Positions 48,441 to 61,085 of a stretch of 64,000 nucleotides of DNA are shown here, one piece after another; positions within the stretch are counted from its first letter, which is position 1, and every line of letters starts with the position of its first letter. Source of the DNA: Emydura subglobosa (lineage: Eukaryota; Chordata; Testudines; Chelidae); the NCBI GenBank assembly GCA_007922225.1, contig ML679960.1, positions 3,300,032 to 3,364,031 on the forward strand, read 5' to 3'. The position numbers were made by a program, and so were the translations under genes. The notes beneath the pieces are model-generated. The model saw only the letters and a program-made list of their open reading frames with translations. It made no database searches and was not told the origin of the DNA.

Positions 48441-51400
48441 TTCACAGAAAGATTTTATGGACCCCAAAAAATTGGGGAACATGAGCAGATTGACCATTTA
48501 CATCTTCCTCCTAATGGAAGTTCCCATTATAGTTTTACATTGGACAGATAAAGAACCAAGAAAACATGTATTTTATGCACACTGCACCCAGTCCTATGGG
48601 GCCCTAAATGCTACTGTAATACCAATAATTAAATAATAATAAATAATGTTAATAGTAACAAAGTACTGTTTTTCAGACACCTGATAGAGATCAGAGACTG
48701 AAAATATAAGACCAAACAACTCTAAATCACTACCCACTTGCCTGCATGAATTAAAAATACTTTTTCACAGTAACTATTGCCAGCATTTAACTTTAACACC
48801 CAGTTTGACAGAAATTTAATTCACCTAATGCTGATTTTTTTTTTTAAAGAACACTTAAGTTTTAATAGTGATAGCTAAAAATATGCATTCAGTCTAAAGC
48901 TTTATCAGTGTCACAATTCTGGAGCCAACAATCAAATAGTCCTGTAAAAAAAAATAGTACTAATAAACTAGAAGCAATCTTTTTTTTTTTCCAATTTGTT
49001 GTTGCATATCAGGTGTCCAGTATTTTTTCATCTAAAACATTTCTTCCTGTGATAGAGCATACACCCTATGTAATGGGTTCACTTAATAAAATTAGTTGTA
49101 AGGCTGGCGTACCCAGAACTTACTTTCCTTAGAAATACCTGCGGTCTTAAAATATTTGAAGTTTACAGTGCTTTTCTTTTATTAAACCAATATTAAAGCA
49201 GAATAGATCTATCATCGGCTGCCCTCAGTAGTTGTCACAAATGATATACATTTTGGTAAGATGGCTGCAGCCATGAAAAGGCTCTGAACTATCAGTTTCA
49301 ATATTAGGATTATAGTATCACTTACGCTCAGAGAGCGCCTTGCAGCATTAGTGGGAGTTTCGTGCATACATCAAGGGAAGAATATACAGATAATGTTTCA
49401 TTTTCATTTTCAAATCAATTGCACAGCTGGTACCAACCAATAACAGTTTTTTACTTTTAGCCTGCTGGGCTGAAAAAAGTGGCCATAGCATTTTTTTAAA
49501 GAGCTAATGTGATGTATTTAATTGTATTAGACACGATAAAGGAGAGTAACAGTTGTAGGGAAGTTAGCTACACTTCATTCCAATAAATGTTTGAAAATGT
49601 AAACTTATTCCTCTGTTTTTCATTCCTTACTGGTATATAAAATTGCAGAATAAGAATCAAAACAGTTAGATTGTAACTAGAGCAGGGCAGCACTGTTAAA
49701 GTGTAGTGTGTTGTAACTTGAAACTATTATGCTTTTGTTTTGTGTACCACACCTTTAAATTTTTTAAGAACTCTACCAGTCTGTAGAGACAGCAACCACT
49801 GTTGTTCTCAGAGCTGCTCTACCTTGTTATAGAGGAGATGTGCACTAAGCTCTCTTAAAGACTTTCTTTCTGCTGATTTATTTTAATCTGAAATAAATCT
49901 CTTATATGGAAAGGATGTGTTTTGTTCTTAATGGAAAGAAATATAAATAGCCCTCTTTTTCAAACTTAGATGAGGGAAAGTAAAGATGGATGTTTTTTTG
50001 CCTCCCAATGTAATGTTAGTGGTTGGCTATTGAGTTAGGACGTATTTACTGGAAAAGTTCTCATTTCTATAAGCATGAGATTTAATTCACAAGCTCTTAG
50101 GTGATTCTCAGGGATCTCAAGAAACTATTAGGATGATAATCAAAAAGATTAGTATCTGAAGAAAGCATTGAACGTTAAGTTTCCAGCGTAGAAATTTCAG
50201 CCTTGCACCATGCAGAGGTTATCTCAGCACCGATAATAAGGGATAATAAGCAGTTGACCAATAGACACTTAAGGACAAATGAACTCACTGGAGGGCCTGA
50301 CTCAAGAGATGTGCCTAGGCTTTTTGAACCATGGTGCCAGATTGACTTGGTTTAGAATATCTGGGGGAATCATCCTGGCCAACAATACTTGCAAGGAAAT
50401 TACTACAAAGGGAAAGTCCTGAAACTGTAAGAACAGCACAGGTTGAACTTGAAATGTGTGGATCTCTACAACTTTGTAGCAAAGTACAGAAACATCTGGA
50501 GAAAAGGAGGATATTAACATTCCACAATGACAAGATCAGTAATTTCTCATATTGGAACATACACCCCACTTTTTAAATACAGCACAGTGATTTCTACAAC
50601 AGCAAAAAAAGCTATTTTATAATATTTATAATATAATATTATGAGAATGAAGGCCATCGTGCTATACACAACCAAGCTATTTCTAGATTAGAAATGATGG
50701 CCTTTTTTTTTTATGTCCCCAGAAGAATGGACTAAATTTTGCATTGTTAAACCAGAAATTAGAAGCTAATATTAATTTCAGTTCTCCAGATGGATCATCT
50801 TAACAGGTATCTTTTGTTGTAAATTTCCTTCTCCTTCACCCAGAATTGTATGGTTATCTCCATCTTATTATACCCTTCTTACTGAGGGAATATTTGTGCT
50901 ACTAAATAGCCTCCTCACTCAGAGACATAATGGAGAAGACTTGTTACTGAAATATTTTATGGGATGGATTTCATTTATTGTTAGAAAGAATGCTGAGGAA
51001 TCACAATTGTTTGTGTTAATGAGTATTTAAGATGGCTGCTCTTCTTTCTGCACATATCTTAGAAAGAATAGTTTCTGATATTAAATAATCAATTTTTTAC
51101 ACTTGACTGTAGGACACTCTCTTTTGCCATTAAAGTGTAAAAATAACAGGATGCTGCCACCTAGTAAGCAATGCAAACGTAATCTGCACTGAGGAGACTA
51201 CATAGTTTTGACCAAATCATTTCACTTATTCACACATGTCCAAAACACATCCATGTTCAGATAAAAAATAATTCAATTGTACAACACTAGAAAAATGGTC
51301 ATACCAGAAAAGGCTTAGCCAGTCCAATGAGATTTTAATATGTATCTTTGACTCAGATTTTTTTAATCTGAGTTGACAAATAACATTTCATGAGGTACAG

Positions 51401-52255
51401 TAATTTACAGTAATTGCTTGCCAATGCCAGGACACTAGCATTAACATTTGCTTAGAACAGTGTTAGACAATCGTTATTATTGCCTCTTGGCCCAAGTAGT
51501 TATAAATTAGCCAATATTAGCTTTGCTGGGTTGTTTCCATTCAGAGGAGAAATTGATTATGTGCGACAGGTGTTTCCTTGGTGCAATCCTTTTTATTTAG
51601 AAAGAATGTACTCAAAGTTCTGTTTCCATTAACACAGGAGGAACAAACAACAGGAGACAGTATCCTTGCTCACAGTTCCAAGCCTGCCTTTCCAGCCGGA
51701 ACTGTGCCCAAAAGAAGGTCTCTCTCCTGGTGTCCTTCCAAGGCAACCTTCACATTGCTTCCCCGGCTTTCTGATTCCTTTTACACACGCTCAGACAGCT
51801 GTAACCAAATTAATGTCCTAGCACCTCCATTTGTAATCAGTCTCCAAAAAAAAAAAAAAAAAAAAAAAAAACCCAGGCCATATGTTTCAGCTTCTAGTTA
51901 GGCCTTGCCATGTGGGTCTGTGCTTTGGGTGGTAGCTTCTTTTCATCTATCACTAAACAAAGAGGCATTTAATTGCTCCCCCATTTAGCATGAATGAAAT
52001 GTGGCTAGCATATCCGTCAATTTTAGTGAGGTATGTGATTGTTCACAGAGCAAAGACACACTTGCTGGCAGCCATTAACACCCTCTAGCACAACACTGTT
52101 CTAGCCTGAGAGATTATTGGTGTGGATTTTCTACAAGGTTCCATTTGTGTTCTGTGTATGAGACTACTGGGGCAAGATCATTTGGTCTGGTATGCCATTG
52201 GCATCTGGATGAAATGCAGTTCTTGTTTTTGATTAAACCCAGTTGATATGGTATC
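48441..52255. other. Longest stretch without recognised repeats
   Basis: AT-rich sequence with no gene, RNA gene or mobile element that I can identify. It contains an A28 run at about 51846-51873. Candidate space for conserved non-coding elements, but conservation cannot be judged from one sequence. Confidence 0.45.
51846..51873. repeat. Poly(A) tract of about 28 bases
   Basis: Uninterrupted A run after cagtctcc and before cccaggcc. No LINE or SINE body was recognised upstream, and no target duplication flanks it. Confidence 0.85.
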
Positions 52256-52259
52256 TTTA

Positions 52260-52780
52260 TTTTCCCATTGACTGGCTCAGATAGGGACTTGGATAAGAAT
52301 CAGTTGGCTGAAGTTCCATCCAGATAAGGCAGAAGTGATGTTGGGCAGTTGAGGGGAGTCTCAATGGTAAGCTTGGGTACCACTCAAGGTACTGACAATG
52401 ATTTTGAAAGCGCTACGTGTCTTGTGTTCTAACTATGTGAGAGATCATCTGTTTCCCCATAGACTGCCACAGCAGTTGAGGTTATTGAAGGTGCTTGTGC
52501 TAACAAGTCTCTAGATTTGAACAGCTCAGGGCTAGAGTCAGTGAGTTGTCGGAGGAGGAACTAAATTGCTAGAATTCTATTTCTCCTGCCCACTAATTCA
52601 ACAGAACCATGGTCTGTTGACCTTCAGGGCAAGATGTAAGATCCATCTCTTCACTCAGGCTTTTGTTTCAGTGAAGAGTGTTTATGGGAGTATTTTCAAG
52701 GTCTATCAGGCCTTCTCATCCCTCTGCTGGACACATACCCTGATACCCCCAGCTGCAGGAAAACCCCTCAGGCAGAGCTA
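52260..52780 (+). mobile_element. Ancient LINE fragment (L2/CR1 superfamily)
   Basis: WLKFHPDKAEVML-like text near 52305-52345 matches the family's LNPDKTEVLL motif. Further on come YVRDHLFPHRLPQ-like text (about 52435) and RARCKIHLFTQAF (52638-52676), in the order expected for the end of ORF2. Frameshifts are frequent. Confidence 0.55.
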
Positions 52781-53216
52781 CCAATAAGACTTAGTCCTCC
52801 AGAGGCCTAGAAAGGCTAGAAAGAGATACTGAGCAATCAGGAGTCAGCAGGCCAGTTAAGAAGTGTTGCTTGCACCTCTTATGGGGAGTGCTGGCTGGGG
52901 CTCAGGCTTCTCAGGACAAGCCCAGCACCCCAGGGGCTAGGTCAGGGCCAAGGCTTAAAGTGCTGCAACCAAGCAGTTGCCTTTACTGTTTGTTTGCTAG
53001 TTTAAAGGTGCAGACAGACAATTCTGACTGTGATATTGTTTAACTGTTTAAACACTGATCTTCATCTTTCAGGGCGGCCCTGTTCCAGACCTTGTAAACT
53101 GAGGCTAGGGATGCCTGCAGTGCCAAGTGTGACCAGAAGGGGGGATGACAGGAGAGTTTGAGGTTTTTTTCCATTAGTAAGTATGATTAAGGGTTCTCAT
53201 AAATTATACCCAAACT

Positions 53217-53375
53217 CAGTGGTTCTCAACCTATGGGCCACATATGCAGCTCTCTATGTGTTACATGGGCCGCATCACACAATATATATACTGCCTGTAT
53301 GGCCCTGAGGATGGGCTGCAGCTGTGTGCTGATTGGGCCGCAAGCGGCCTGCAGATTGCAGGTTGAGAACCACTG
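53217..53375. mobile_element. Short hAT (Charlie-like) element
   Basis: Inverted ends cagtggttctcaacct and aggttgagaaccactg frame 159 bp. These are classic hAT termini. The interior ORFs are not genes. No clear 8-bp duplication at the flanks. Confidence 0.8.
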
Positions 53376-53974
53376 GCCCAGAGAAACCTGTGTTTGGGGC
53401 ACATTCTTTAAAGTAGTTTTGGTTTATTGTTTTTGTTTGAATGCAATATAACTTAGGATACAAAATAAATACACTTTTACCCTTCACTTACAATTCAAGT
53501 AACCATTGATACTAGACCAGCAGAATTCATTGGGCCAAGCAGATGACATTTATAGATCTTGCCAGTCTCTCTTATGCAAGCAGAGAGCTCTCAGAAGTGG
53601 AATATCAAACACAGAATGAAGCTTTTGTGTCATGTGAGTGTTGGAAAGCACTTTATAAGTTAACCTAGGTCTCTCAAGAGCTAGAAGTATTGATTGCTCT
53701 TCTGTGTGTGCCAAGTCAACATTAATAAAATACTTATCTCTGTAACAACCACAAGGGCCTCTCTGTGCTTCTGATGAACTACAGCACATGAGATCAGAGC
53801 TGGCTAAGTCCCACTTGCAGATAGAGGAAAGAACAAGAAGAAAGGAAGAAAGATTAAATGGAACTTCTCTTTTAAAAAGGGGAGATTTGTTTTATTTAGT
53901 TCCAAGCATTGGAGCAGCCCCCACAACAGGGAGTGCTTTAAACTAGGGAATAAGAACAAACATTCCTGTTACAC
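53376..53974. other. Unassigned intergenic sequence
   Basis: No gene recognised. The 79-codon minus ORF at 53550-53789 has no domain. Confidence 0.45.
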
Positions 53975-53982
53975 CTCTATAC

Positions 53983-54394
53983 CAGTGATTCGCAACCAGG
54001 GGTACATGTGCCCTTTAGGTTTATGCCAGAGGTCTTCCAGGGGGTACATCAACTCACCTAGATATTTGCCTAGTTTTACAACAGGCTACATAAAAAGCAC
54101 TAGCGAAGTCAGTACAAACTAAAATGTAATACAGACAATGACTTGTTTATACTTCTCTATATACTATACACTGAAATGTAAGTACAATATTTACATTTCA
54201 ATTTATTTATGTTATAATTATATGGTAAAAATGAGAAAGTAAGCAATTTTTCAGTAATAGTGTGCTGTGACATTTTTGTATTTTTGTCTGATTTTGTAAG
54301 CAAGCAGTTTTTAAGTGAGGTGAAACTTGGGGTATGCAAGACAGATCAGACTTTTGAAAGGGATGCAGTAGTCTGGAAAGGTTGAAAGTCAATG
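53983..54394. mobile_element. 412-bp non-autonomous hAT element with perfect 8-bp target duplication
   Basis: Starts cagtgattcgcaaccagggg and ends ggttgaaagtcaatg, with imperfect inverted ends. Flanked by ctctatac at 53975-53982 and 54395-54402. AT-rich interior without coding capacity. This reads as a well-known turtle hAT family. Confidence 0.9.
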
Positions 54395-54402
54395 CTCTAT
54401 AC

Positions 54403-56039
54403 TCTTAAAGAAGACAGTTTTTAAAAGCAATCTTGTTACATTTAATCAGCCAGTTGTTTATATCATTTCAGCTTAATGCCAGCAATAGCAGTGGTAAAGA
54501 GTAAAGTTACTGTCAAAACAAAGATCCTGCCTAGCAATACATAGCTTTATGTATGTTTTTTTCTGTCTCTCTCTGTCCCCCTCAGAGGCACTTTGCAGTC
54601 AGCACACACAACTGTTTCCACCAGTCTAGCCTTATTAAGAGCCAGAAAGGATATCACTCTTCTAATTGGTAATTTTAATTATGGTCATTCTACTCAGTCC
54701 AATAACACTTATGAAACAGCTGTTTTCTATCATCTTCTCTCCAGCAAAGTTTTCTGTATTATAGGTTTTCTCTGATGCATGACAAGCAATGTCAGATATT
54801 TGTTAAAATGCCCTTGTAGACTTATTTACAAGGACAAAACCAGCTGCCAATTGCAACAGAGTATTATTGAATGTCAGGGATCTGCTCCAAGAAATGGTGA
54901 CAGGTACCTTGCTACAATACACTATGCTAATTTTAACAATATTTTAATATTAGGTAAACTAAAATTAAAAAGATACTTTACTATCACATGAAAGTGGCCA
55001 TAAATTCTATAACCATATTCAAACCACTATAATATCCTAAATCCCTGTCTGTTTCAAGGATACCAACCCCAAACTGAGAAAGCAAGGGAGAGTCAAACTT
55101 GAATGGCTGAGATATGGTGTTACAAAAGCAAATACTTTATTACAACAGATAAGTACAGTGGGACAAATACTGCTCTCCTTCCATTACATTCAGCCAACCC
55201 TACTAACATCAGTGGTCTTGCACAAGAGTAACCAAGCTGAATTTAACCCATTGTTTCTGCCTTTACATTCTTCCACCATAAATTAATTAGAACAGTTTAA
55301 ATTTCAGTCTGTAATTCAAGGACTTCATCCCTTAGGGAAAGATGGTGGATATGCCCTTTTGCTTACTGAAAAAAGATCATACATCAGGATCCTGGATTTC
55401 ATTCACAAAATGGTTAACTTTTATTTATCATTTTTAGAAAGAAAAGTATTAATAGCTCTACTGTAGCCTAACCAGCTAGAGAAATTCATTTTAGCATCTT
55501 TGTCTCAATACCCTCCACATCTCCATTATCTATATATACTACCTTACATAGAGGCATATGAACCTTAAACTAGTGCTATGTAATTTACACTAGATTCTGC
55601 AAGCATAAACAGCGTTCACGCATTGACCTTCAGCTCTCTCTCTACCTATAAGGGACCTAATTTTCCTCTTTCTTACACAGGTTTTAGAGCAGTTTAACTC
55701 CACTGATCTAAGTGAAAGGAGAACAGGTCATTGGGCTCCATTTCACCAATGTGTTTATGTTCTAGAATTCACCTTTTAGTTGCTGATGTCAGCATTGTGC
55801 AAAGTACATACATAATAATCCCATCAATTTTTTTCTGCTTAGAACAGCACAAGTCTATAGCACCTCAAAACATCAAGAGAAAGAGAAGGGAGCAGGAATG
55901 ACTTATATACTAGTCATCTTGCTAAATGCTATTTCATGGGAGTCAAGAACGGAAAGAGAGAGCGCAGCTCTAATGTTCCCTGCAAGCAGAGAGATTAAGA
56001 ATGTGGGGGCAACCAGTGGTCAATTTCACCATAAAGCTC
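54403..56039. other. Unassigned intergenic sequence
   Basis: No gene or element recognised beyond vague old-repeat strings near 55190-55250. Confidence 0.45.
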
Positions 56040-56215
56040 CGGCCTGCAAGGTTTTGAACACTCTGGGTCCCCATCTACTAAAGTACTTTAACACATGCTT
56101 AACTTTAAGGAGATCAACAATCCTTCTGATGTCAATGGGACTCGGCCTGTCCTTACGTGCTCTGCTGTATTGGGACCAGAGTGCTTGACACCTTGCAGGA
56201 TTGAGCCCATAATGG
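56040..56215. repeat. Old amniote interspersed repeat
   Basis: Contains taaagtactttaacacatgc, ttaactttaaggagatc, tgatgtcaatgggactcgg and a tgctgtattgggaccag end, a string set common in reptile and bird genomes, partly self-complementary. Confidence 0.45.
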
Positions 56216-56399
56216 CTAGCTGCAATTTAAACCACCTGTCCTTGAGAGATGATGGCACTCAAGTTTAAATGGCAAGACTGGAGAAGAAGGAGATCAGCTT
56301 TCTGCTACCTCCTAACAAAGGTTTATTTTTAAGAGCTATATGCAGAGATTTGGCCACAGTCAGCCCGCTGTGCAAACCTCTGATATTGGCATACGTGGC

Positions 56400-56500
56400 C
56401 CGTTTGGGATACACCTATTATTGTTATGATGATGCCATTAGTGTGAATGGTGCTATACAGGCAAGAAAGACTTGTCCCTGTCCTGAAGAGCTTACAATAG
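56400..56500 (+). repeat. Old amniote interspersed repeat
   Basis: ggtgctatacaggcaagaaa followed by tgtccctgtcctgaagagct and tacaata. Same family as 58130-58235. Confidence 0.5.
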
Positions 56501-57246
56501 AACTTAAAACCAAAATGTCAAGAGGCAGGAATAAAACTGTTGTGAGAAGTATAAGGGAATAGGCAGAAGGGAACAACATAACATCATATAGTAGCTTAGG
56601 GGAGTAATATGCTTGTCTTGAGGGGATTTGTGATTTTTTTCCCCCAGAATGTAATTTTTTTTTAAAAACCCTCATGTTTTTTAAAAAGTGTGTGTACAGG
56701 ACAATTCTGATGTAGGAGGGGTAAGAAAGTAGTAGAAAACCGGCCAAATCATGATGCATAAAGATGAGCACGCTTTTATGTTACTCTTTTTCCTCTATCA
56801 TCCAAAAAAAGTATCTCTGTGATGGCCCTGTACAATTTCTTTTGGATCTATTTAGTTTTTACAGATACTCTTGTTCTTTATAATTTAGAACAAGAGGTAA
56901 ATTATACTAAGAGTACAGGTAGAACATATTTCTTTCATCCACCATGAATAATTCATCTTGTGTTTTCAGACAGCCATAGGGAGCATCTGTGATCTTGTGA
57001 TGGAAAGTGCAAACCATAGGCTGTCTAAGTACTTCTTTATGAGCTAAATTCATTCACTCAGTCAATCTATATTTTTCTTTGTTTCTCATCTAAATGCATT
57101 CTTCTGGCTTAGATCTACAAAGGCTTTATTTTCTTTTTATGGATTTAGCAAAGGAAAGTATTAACTTGCAACTTCATCTTGAACGGTCCCTTGAAATATG
57201 TGTTAACTACTAATGCTAACCAACCTGTTCCACCTTGTATTTTGTA

Positions 57247-57984
57247 GTAGCACCGATGCAGCACCAATGTAGCACCGATGCAGCTGCATTGCTGTAATGC
57301 TTGTGGCAGACACACGCTAAACCAAAGCTCCCCAAACTGTGGAGTGTGCCCCTCGAGGGGGATGTGGAGGAATGTTCGGGGCACTGCAGTGGGGCCCACA
57401 CCCACGCCCATGGGGGTGCAGAAAGGAAGCGCCACCCAGCCCCACTGTGCTGCATCCCTGGCTCCTGGCCGCGGCTCCGCTTCTGGCCCCACCGCAAGTG
57501 ATGGCCCCGGCCGCAGCCCCTGGTCATGGCCAGGCCGCGGCTCCACACCCAGCCGCAGCCCCAGCCCTGCCCCCAACCTCGGGCTCTGACCACAGCTCCA
57601 CTCTCACTCCTGGCCACAGACCCATCTCCAGCTGTGGCCCTGGCCTCCGCCCCCGGCTCCTGGCCTGACAGTGACTCCAGCCCCACTCCCAGCCTGGCCA
57701 CCCAGCGGTGGCTGGGGATTAGGGTGGAATGGATGGGGTAAGGGAGGAGCTTGGGGACCACTGCTCTAAACCGATGGTAGAGAGCTCTCCCATCCACTTA
57801 ACTACTCCACCTCCCATGAGAGGCAGTAGCTATGTCAGCGGGAGAAGCTCTCCCGCCGACATAGTGCTGTCCACACTGGCGTTTAGGTCACTATAATTTA
57901 CATCTCTCAAGGGTTTGGATTATCCACACTCCTGAACGACGTAACTTGTACTGAAGTAAGTTGAAGTGTAGACAAGGTCTAAGT
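57247..57984 (-). mobile_element. hAT element, family A copy 3 (interrupted at 57323-57763)
   Basis: Left segment 57247-57322 has gatgcagctgcattgctgta. After the insertion come ggtagagagctctcccatcc, gcagtagctatgtcagcggg, the perfect foldback gggagaagctctccc, cgacatagtgctgtccacac and the end gtgtagacaaggtctaag. Order and sense are reverse to copies 41785-42071 and 43027-43115. Confidence 0.8.
57323..57763. mobile_element. GC-rich hAT element nested in family A copy 3
   Basis: Imperfect inverted ends caaagctccccaaactgtgg and ggagcttggggaccactg. Flanks cgctaaac (57315-57322) and ctctaaac (57764-57771) agree at 7 of 8 bases. The GC-rich interior gives ORFs on both strands (up to 193 codons) made of Pro/Ala/Gly/Ser with no domain, so none is annotated. 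Confidence 0.8.
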
Positions 57985-57997
57985 TAGTTTCCCAGAC

Positions 57998-58050
57998 CAG
58001 ACGAAGAGTTCTGTGTAAGCTCAAAAGCCTGTCTCTCACCAATAGACATC
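57998..58050 (+). repeat. Interspersed reptile/amniote repeat fragment
   Basis: accagacgaagagttctgtg, gtaagctcaaaagcctgtct and ctcaccaatag match the copy at 5955-6060. Confidence 0.5.
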
Positions 58051-58129
58051 ATGTGCACAGCCAAGAGTTCGGATCCCCTAACCATATGTCACATGCTATG
58101 GTTCAATATTTCTAATATGGTCGCATCGA

Positions 58130-58235
58130 GAAGCCTCAATAGAGGTCCCATGGTGGTAGCCACTGTACAAACACATAATAAGAGACCGTCCAAGGTCTAA
58201 AGAATTTACAATCTCAAAAGACAAGACACATAAAG
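58130..58235 (+). repeat. Old amniote interspersed repeat
   Basis: ggtcccatggtggtagccac, tgtacaaacacataataag, agaccgtccaaggtc, then aatttacaatctc. A frequent string set in reptile and bird genomes. Confidence 0.5.
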
Positions 58236-58714
58236 GACCTGTCTTAAGCCATTTTTCTCTGCAGTTATACACTGTAGACCTGGCTATTTTTGGAGTAAAA
58301 GTACGCCATTTGTCATTGCATCTGAGGATTAAGACAGGCAGTGCATGAAGTTAGAAATCCATTAATTAGGCCTCTGGCTCACTGCCTTTTGACTTTAGGG
58401 AGCTAATCCAATGTGCTACAGCTAGCACTTGTGCAACACAGGAAGACGCTGGGATGAGAAGAGCTACTAACTGGTAAATAAAAAGTAGAGCTGCCAGCAC
58501 ATGGCTGGAAGTTGAGACAGTGGCAGTTAGGACAGCGGTACAAGAGAAAACACTGAACAGCAAGAGTGTTTGATAAAGAGAGAAGGAGCAAAGACGCTAA
58601 TAAGAAGGAAGGGGAAAAAGGTATGACAGAAGAGAACCAATGTTAGTAATTATTTAAAGGGCCAGACTTTGGAAACTGGAATCAGGAGACAATTGTGAAA
58701 TATTAATAACCATT

Positions 58715-58810
58715 TGTGCTTATCTAGTGCCTTCCCTTTGAGAGTCCTAACGTACTTCAAACATTAATCCTCGCATCACCCCATGTGGCTGGTAGATGGG
58801 CAGGCAGCGG
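58715..58810 (+). repeat. MIR-like SINE fragment
   Basis: tagtgccttccctttgagag, tacttcaaacattaatcctc and catcaccccatgtggctgg follow the 5' half of amniote MIR-type elements. Confidence 0.5.
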
Positions 58811-60904
58811 TCAGGGAAAGGGAAGAGAGAAAACTATGCAAGGTCCCTCTGTACTGCAGAGGGTTTTGTTATGTTTTTTTTCTTGTTTATAGTAGAAAAT
58901 TGTACAGATTTGACTGTTGGTTTTAGTGACACTATTTGTCACTATAGTTTGTGTGACACTATTTTGGTTTCAGAGTACCTTGCATCAGTTTACCTTAACT
59001 GATTTAACTAAATGAGTTTCTAAACTGATTTAATTACAGCAATACAATTTTCTCCTGTAGATAAGGCCTCAGTCAGGAGGATGGCTTTGTCCCTGTGTAA
59101 TGTACTCTGTGTGGCGGTTAGAGTGAAATTGGATCAGCCACTAGAGAGAGTGACACAGATAAGAGAAGTGATCTACTAATACTGCCAGCTAAGGGACACC
59201 TTTTAAAATCTTTTAATTCTATGTCCAAGTTTATGGTCTATGGGGACTCAGGCCACATAGAGTTCTGAGACTGTTACATCACTAAGGCTGTAGAAGCTAC
59301 CCTGCAGAGATCATGCAGGGGAAAAAACAGTTTGGGTGATTCTTTCTTAAATTTGATTGCTGCTGCTCTCTGCTATTGTGTGGCATCACTTTCTGTGAAA
59401 GATGGGTACCAGGAAACTTAACGAGGAGTGTTCCTCACCACTGCTGTTCTGATTCCCTGTGAACTCCAATTTACACATGCACGCATGCACACACGTTAAG
59501 ATTTGTACAACCATAGGCCCTGATCCTTTTAACTGTGATCATGTGTTAATATTGATGTAAAGTAAAAGCTGGGTATTATATTAGTGAAGGGGCACATGGT
59601 CTCTCTTTCTCATATTATATCCATCCAGTTTTGGCTTGCCAAATCAGAGGACAGAAAATTAAATTTTCTGAAAATTAAGTTTTCATAGTGGCACTGTGGA
59701 TTTTTTCCCCCTCCTTCTAGCAACATTCCATCATTTTAATTAGGATATGTGTGTCTTTCTTGGATTTAAGAGGGTATCTTTTCAAAACTTGGAGGAGAAG
59801 CTAGCTGCTTCCTCAATAGGTGATCCCATAAAGAATTATTTTTCCCAGAATTTATTATTAATTATTTATTATTATTATTACTATTATTAGAGAGTGGCAG
59901 GTCAAGGAATGAAATTATCCGAGTTAAATAAAAATTTACTTTACCTGTGGTCTATATAATTTATGATATATTATCTTTAATTATCAGACTTATTGAATTT
60001 GTGATATTTCTCTAATGTAAATTAGCTGACAATGCACATATGCTCTGCCGCCTCCAATTATGCTCCTGGATACAATTCTGCAACTTCTCAGCTAGTCTGT
60101 CAGAGTGTGAATATTAGTCAAAACAAAACAAAATGTAACCAAACAAACAGTGGTTCAGCTGCTCAGAGCTTGCAGAGTCAGACCCAGGGGAAATCATCTA
60201 CCAATCAACATCTAACAGCTAGCAGAGGAGTTGTGGAAGCAGAGCAAAGGGACATTTCTGAGAGCTGGAGGCAGGGCTTATTTTGTAATAAAAGAGGAGT
60301 GGCGGGCTCAAGCAATGATTTAATTTTAAATTTTAAACGGCTATGACTTTGAATGTGCAGCGGTATTCATTACCAATGACAATAATACCACAGCATGTTC
60401 AGTCATAAAAAGTTTATTTGAAAAAGTAGCCTACTGAAGGTACTAGTGTTAGATGTTTACAACCACATAGTCTACATCCTATACAAAATAGCACCTTGTG
60501 CAGAAAAATAAATTTAAAGCAACTGCAGAAAAAAAAAATGTCTGAATATATTCACCACTATCCACTTTTGCTCTGGCTTTCTCTCCAGCGTTATTACAGA
60601 ATATTATTCTCCCTCCTCCGTTCCCCGGCCCTCCTGTAACCACGCCCCACCGAACACACACACACACACACACACATTCTCCACAGCCATTCTTTGTTCA
60701 ATTGAAATAACAATAACTGCAATATTATATTGCACTACTACTTAACAACCATCTATGGTACACTGCAGTATTTTAAATAAATAAATAATCAACAAAAGTA
60801 GTTAACTATGTCTACTTTGCTTTCTATATTATTAAGGAACATTGTTAATAGAAATCAACAAATTATATTTTAGTATGGACGACACAAATGTAACCAAACT
60901 TTAA
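58811..60904. other. Intergenic sequence with small repeat remnants
   Basis: 58975-59070 is a fragment of the hAT family seen at 19859 (ctgatttaactaaatgag, gtagataaggcctcag). An (ATT)n tract lies at about 59850-59890 and (CA)n at about 60656-60675. No gene recognised. Confidence 0.45.
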
Positions 60905-61085
60905 AAAAGAAGTAAGGGTGGCATGGTATGGTACTGCCACCTCTACTTCCGTGGTGGCACTGCCTTTGGAGCTGGGCAGCTAGAGAGCAGTGGCTGCTGG
61001 CCAGGCACCCAGCTCTGAAGGCAGCATCACCACCAGCAGCAGCGCAGAAATAAGGGTGGCATGGCATGGTAACAGGACTCATGGG
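60905..61085. repeat. Turtle interspersed repeat with internal duplication
   Basis: aagtaagggtggcatggtat (60910) and aaataagggtggcatggcat (61048) bracket a GC-richer core with gctgggcagctagagagcag and caccagcagcagcgcag. No coding capacity inferred. Confidence 0.5.

Noticed and set aside
57216..57797. 193-codon minus-strand ORF and overlapping plus-strand ORFs
   Set aside because: They coincide with the nested GC-rich hAT element and its flanks, crossing the element borders, so they cannot be a conserved gene.
58900..58965. Small palindromic string around gtgacactatttgtcacta
   Set aside because: Short (about 8-bp arms) and in simple AT-rich sequence. Expected by chance at this scale.
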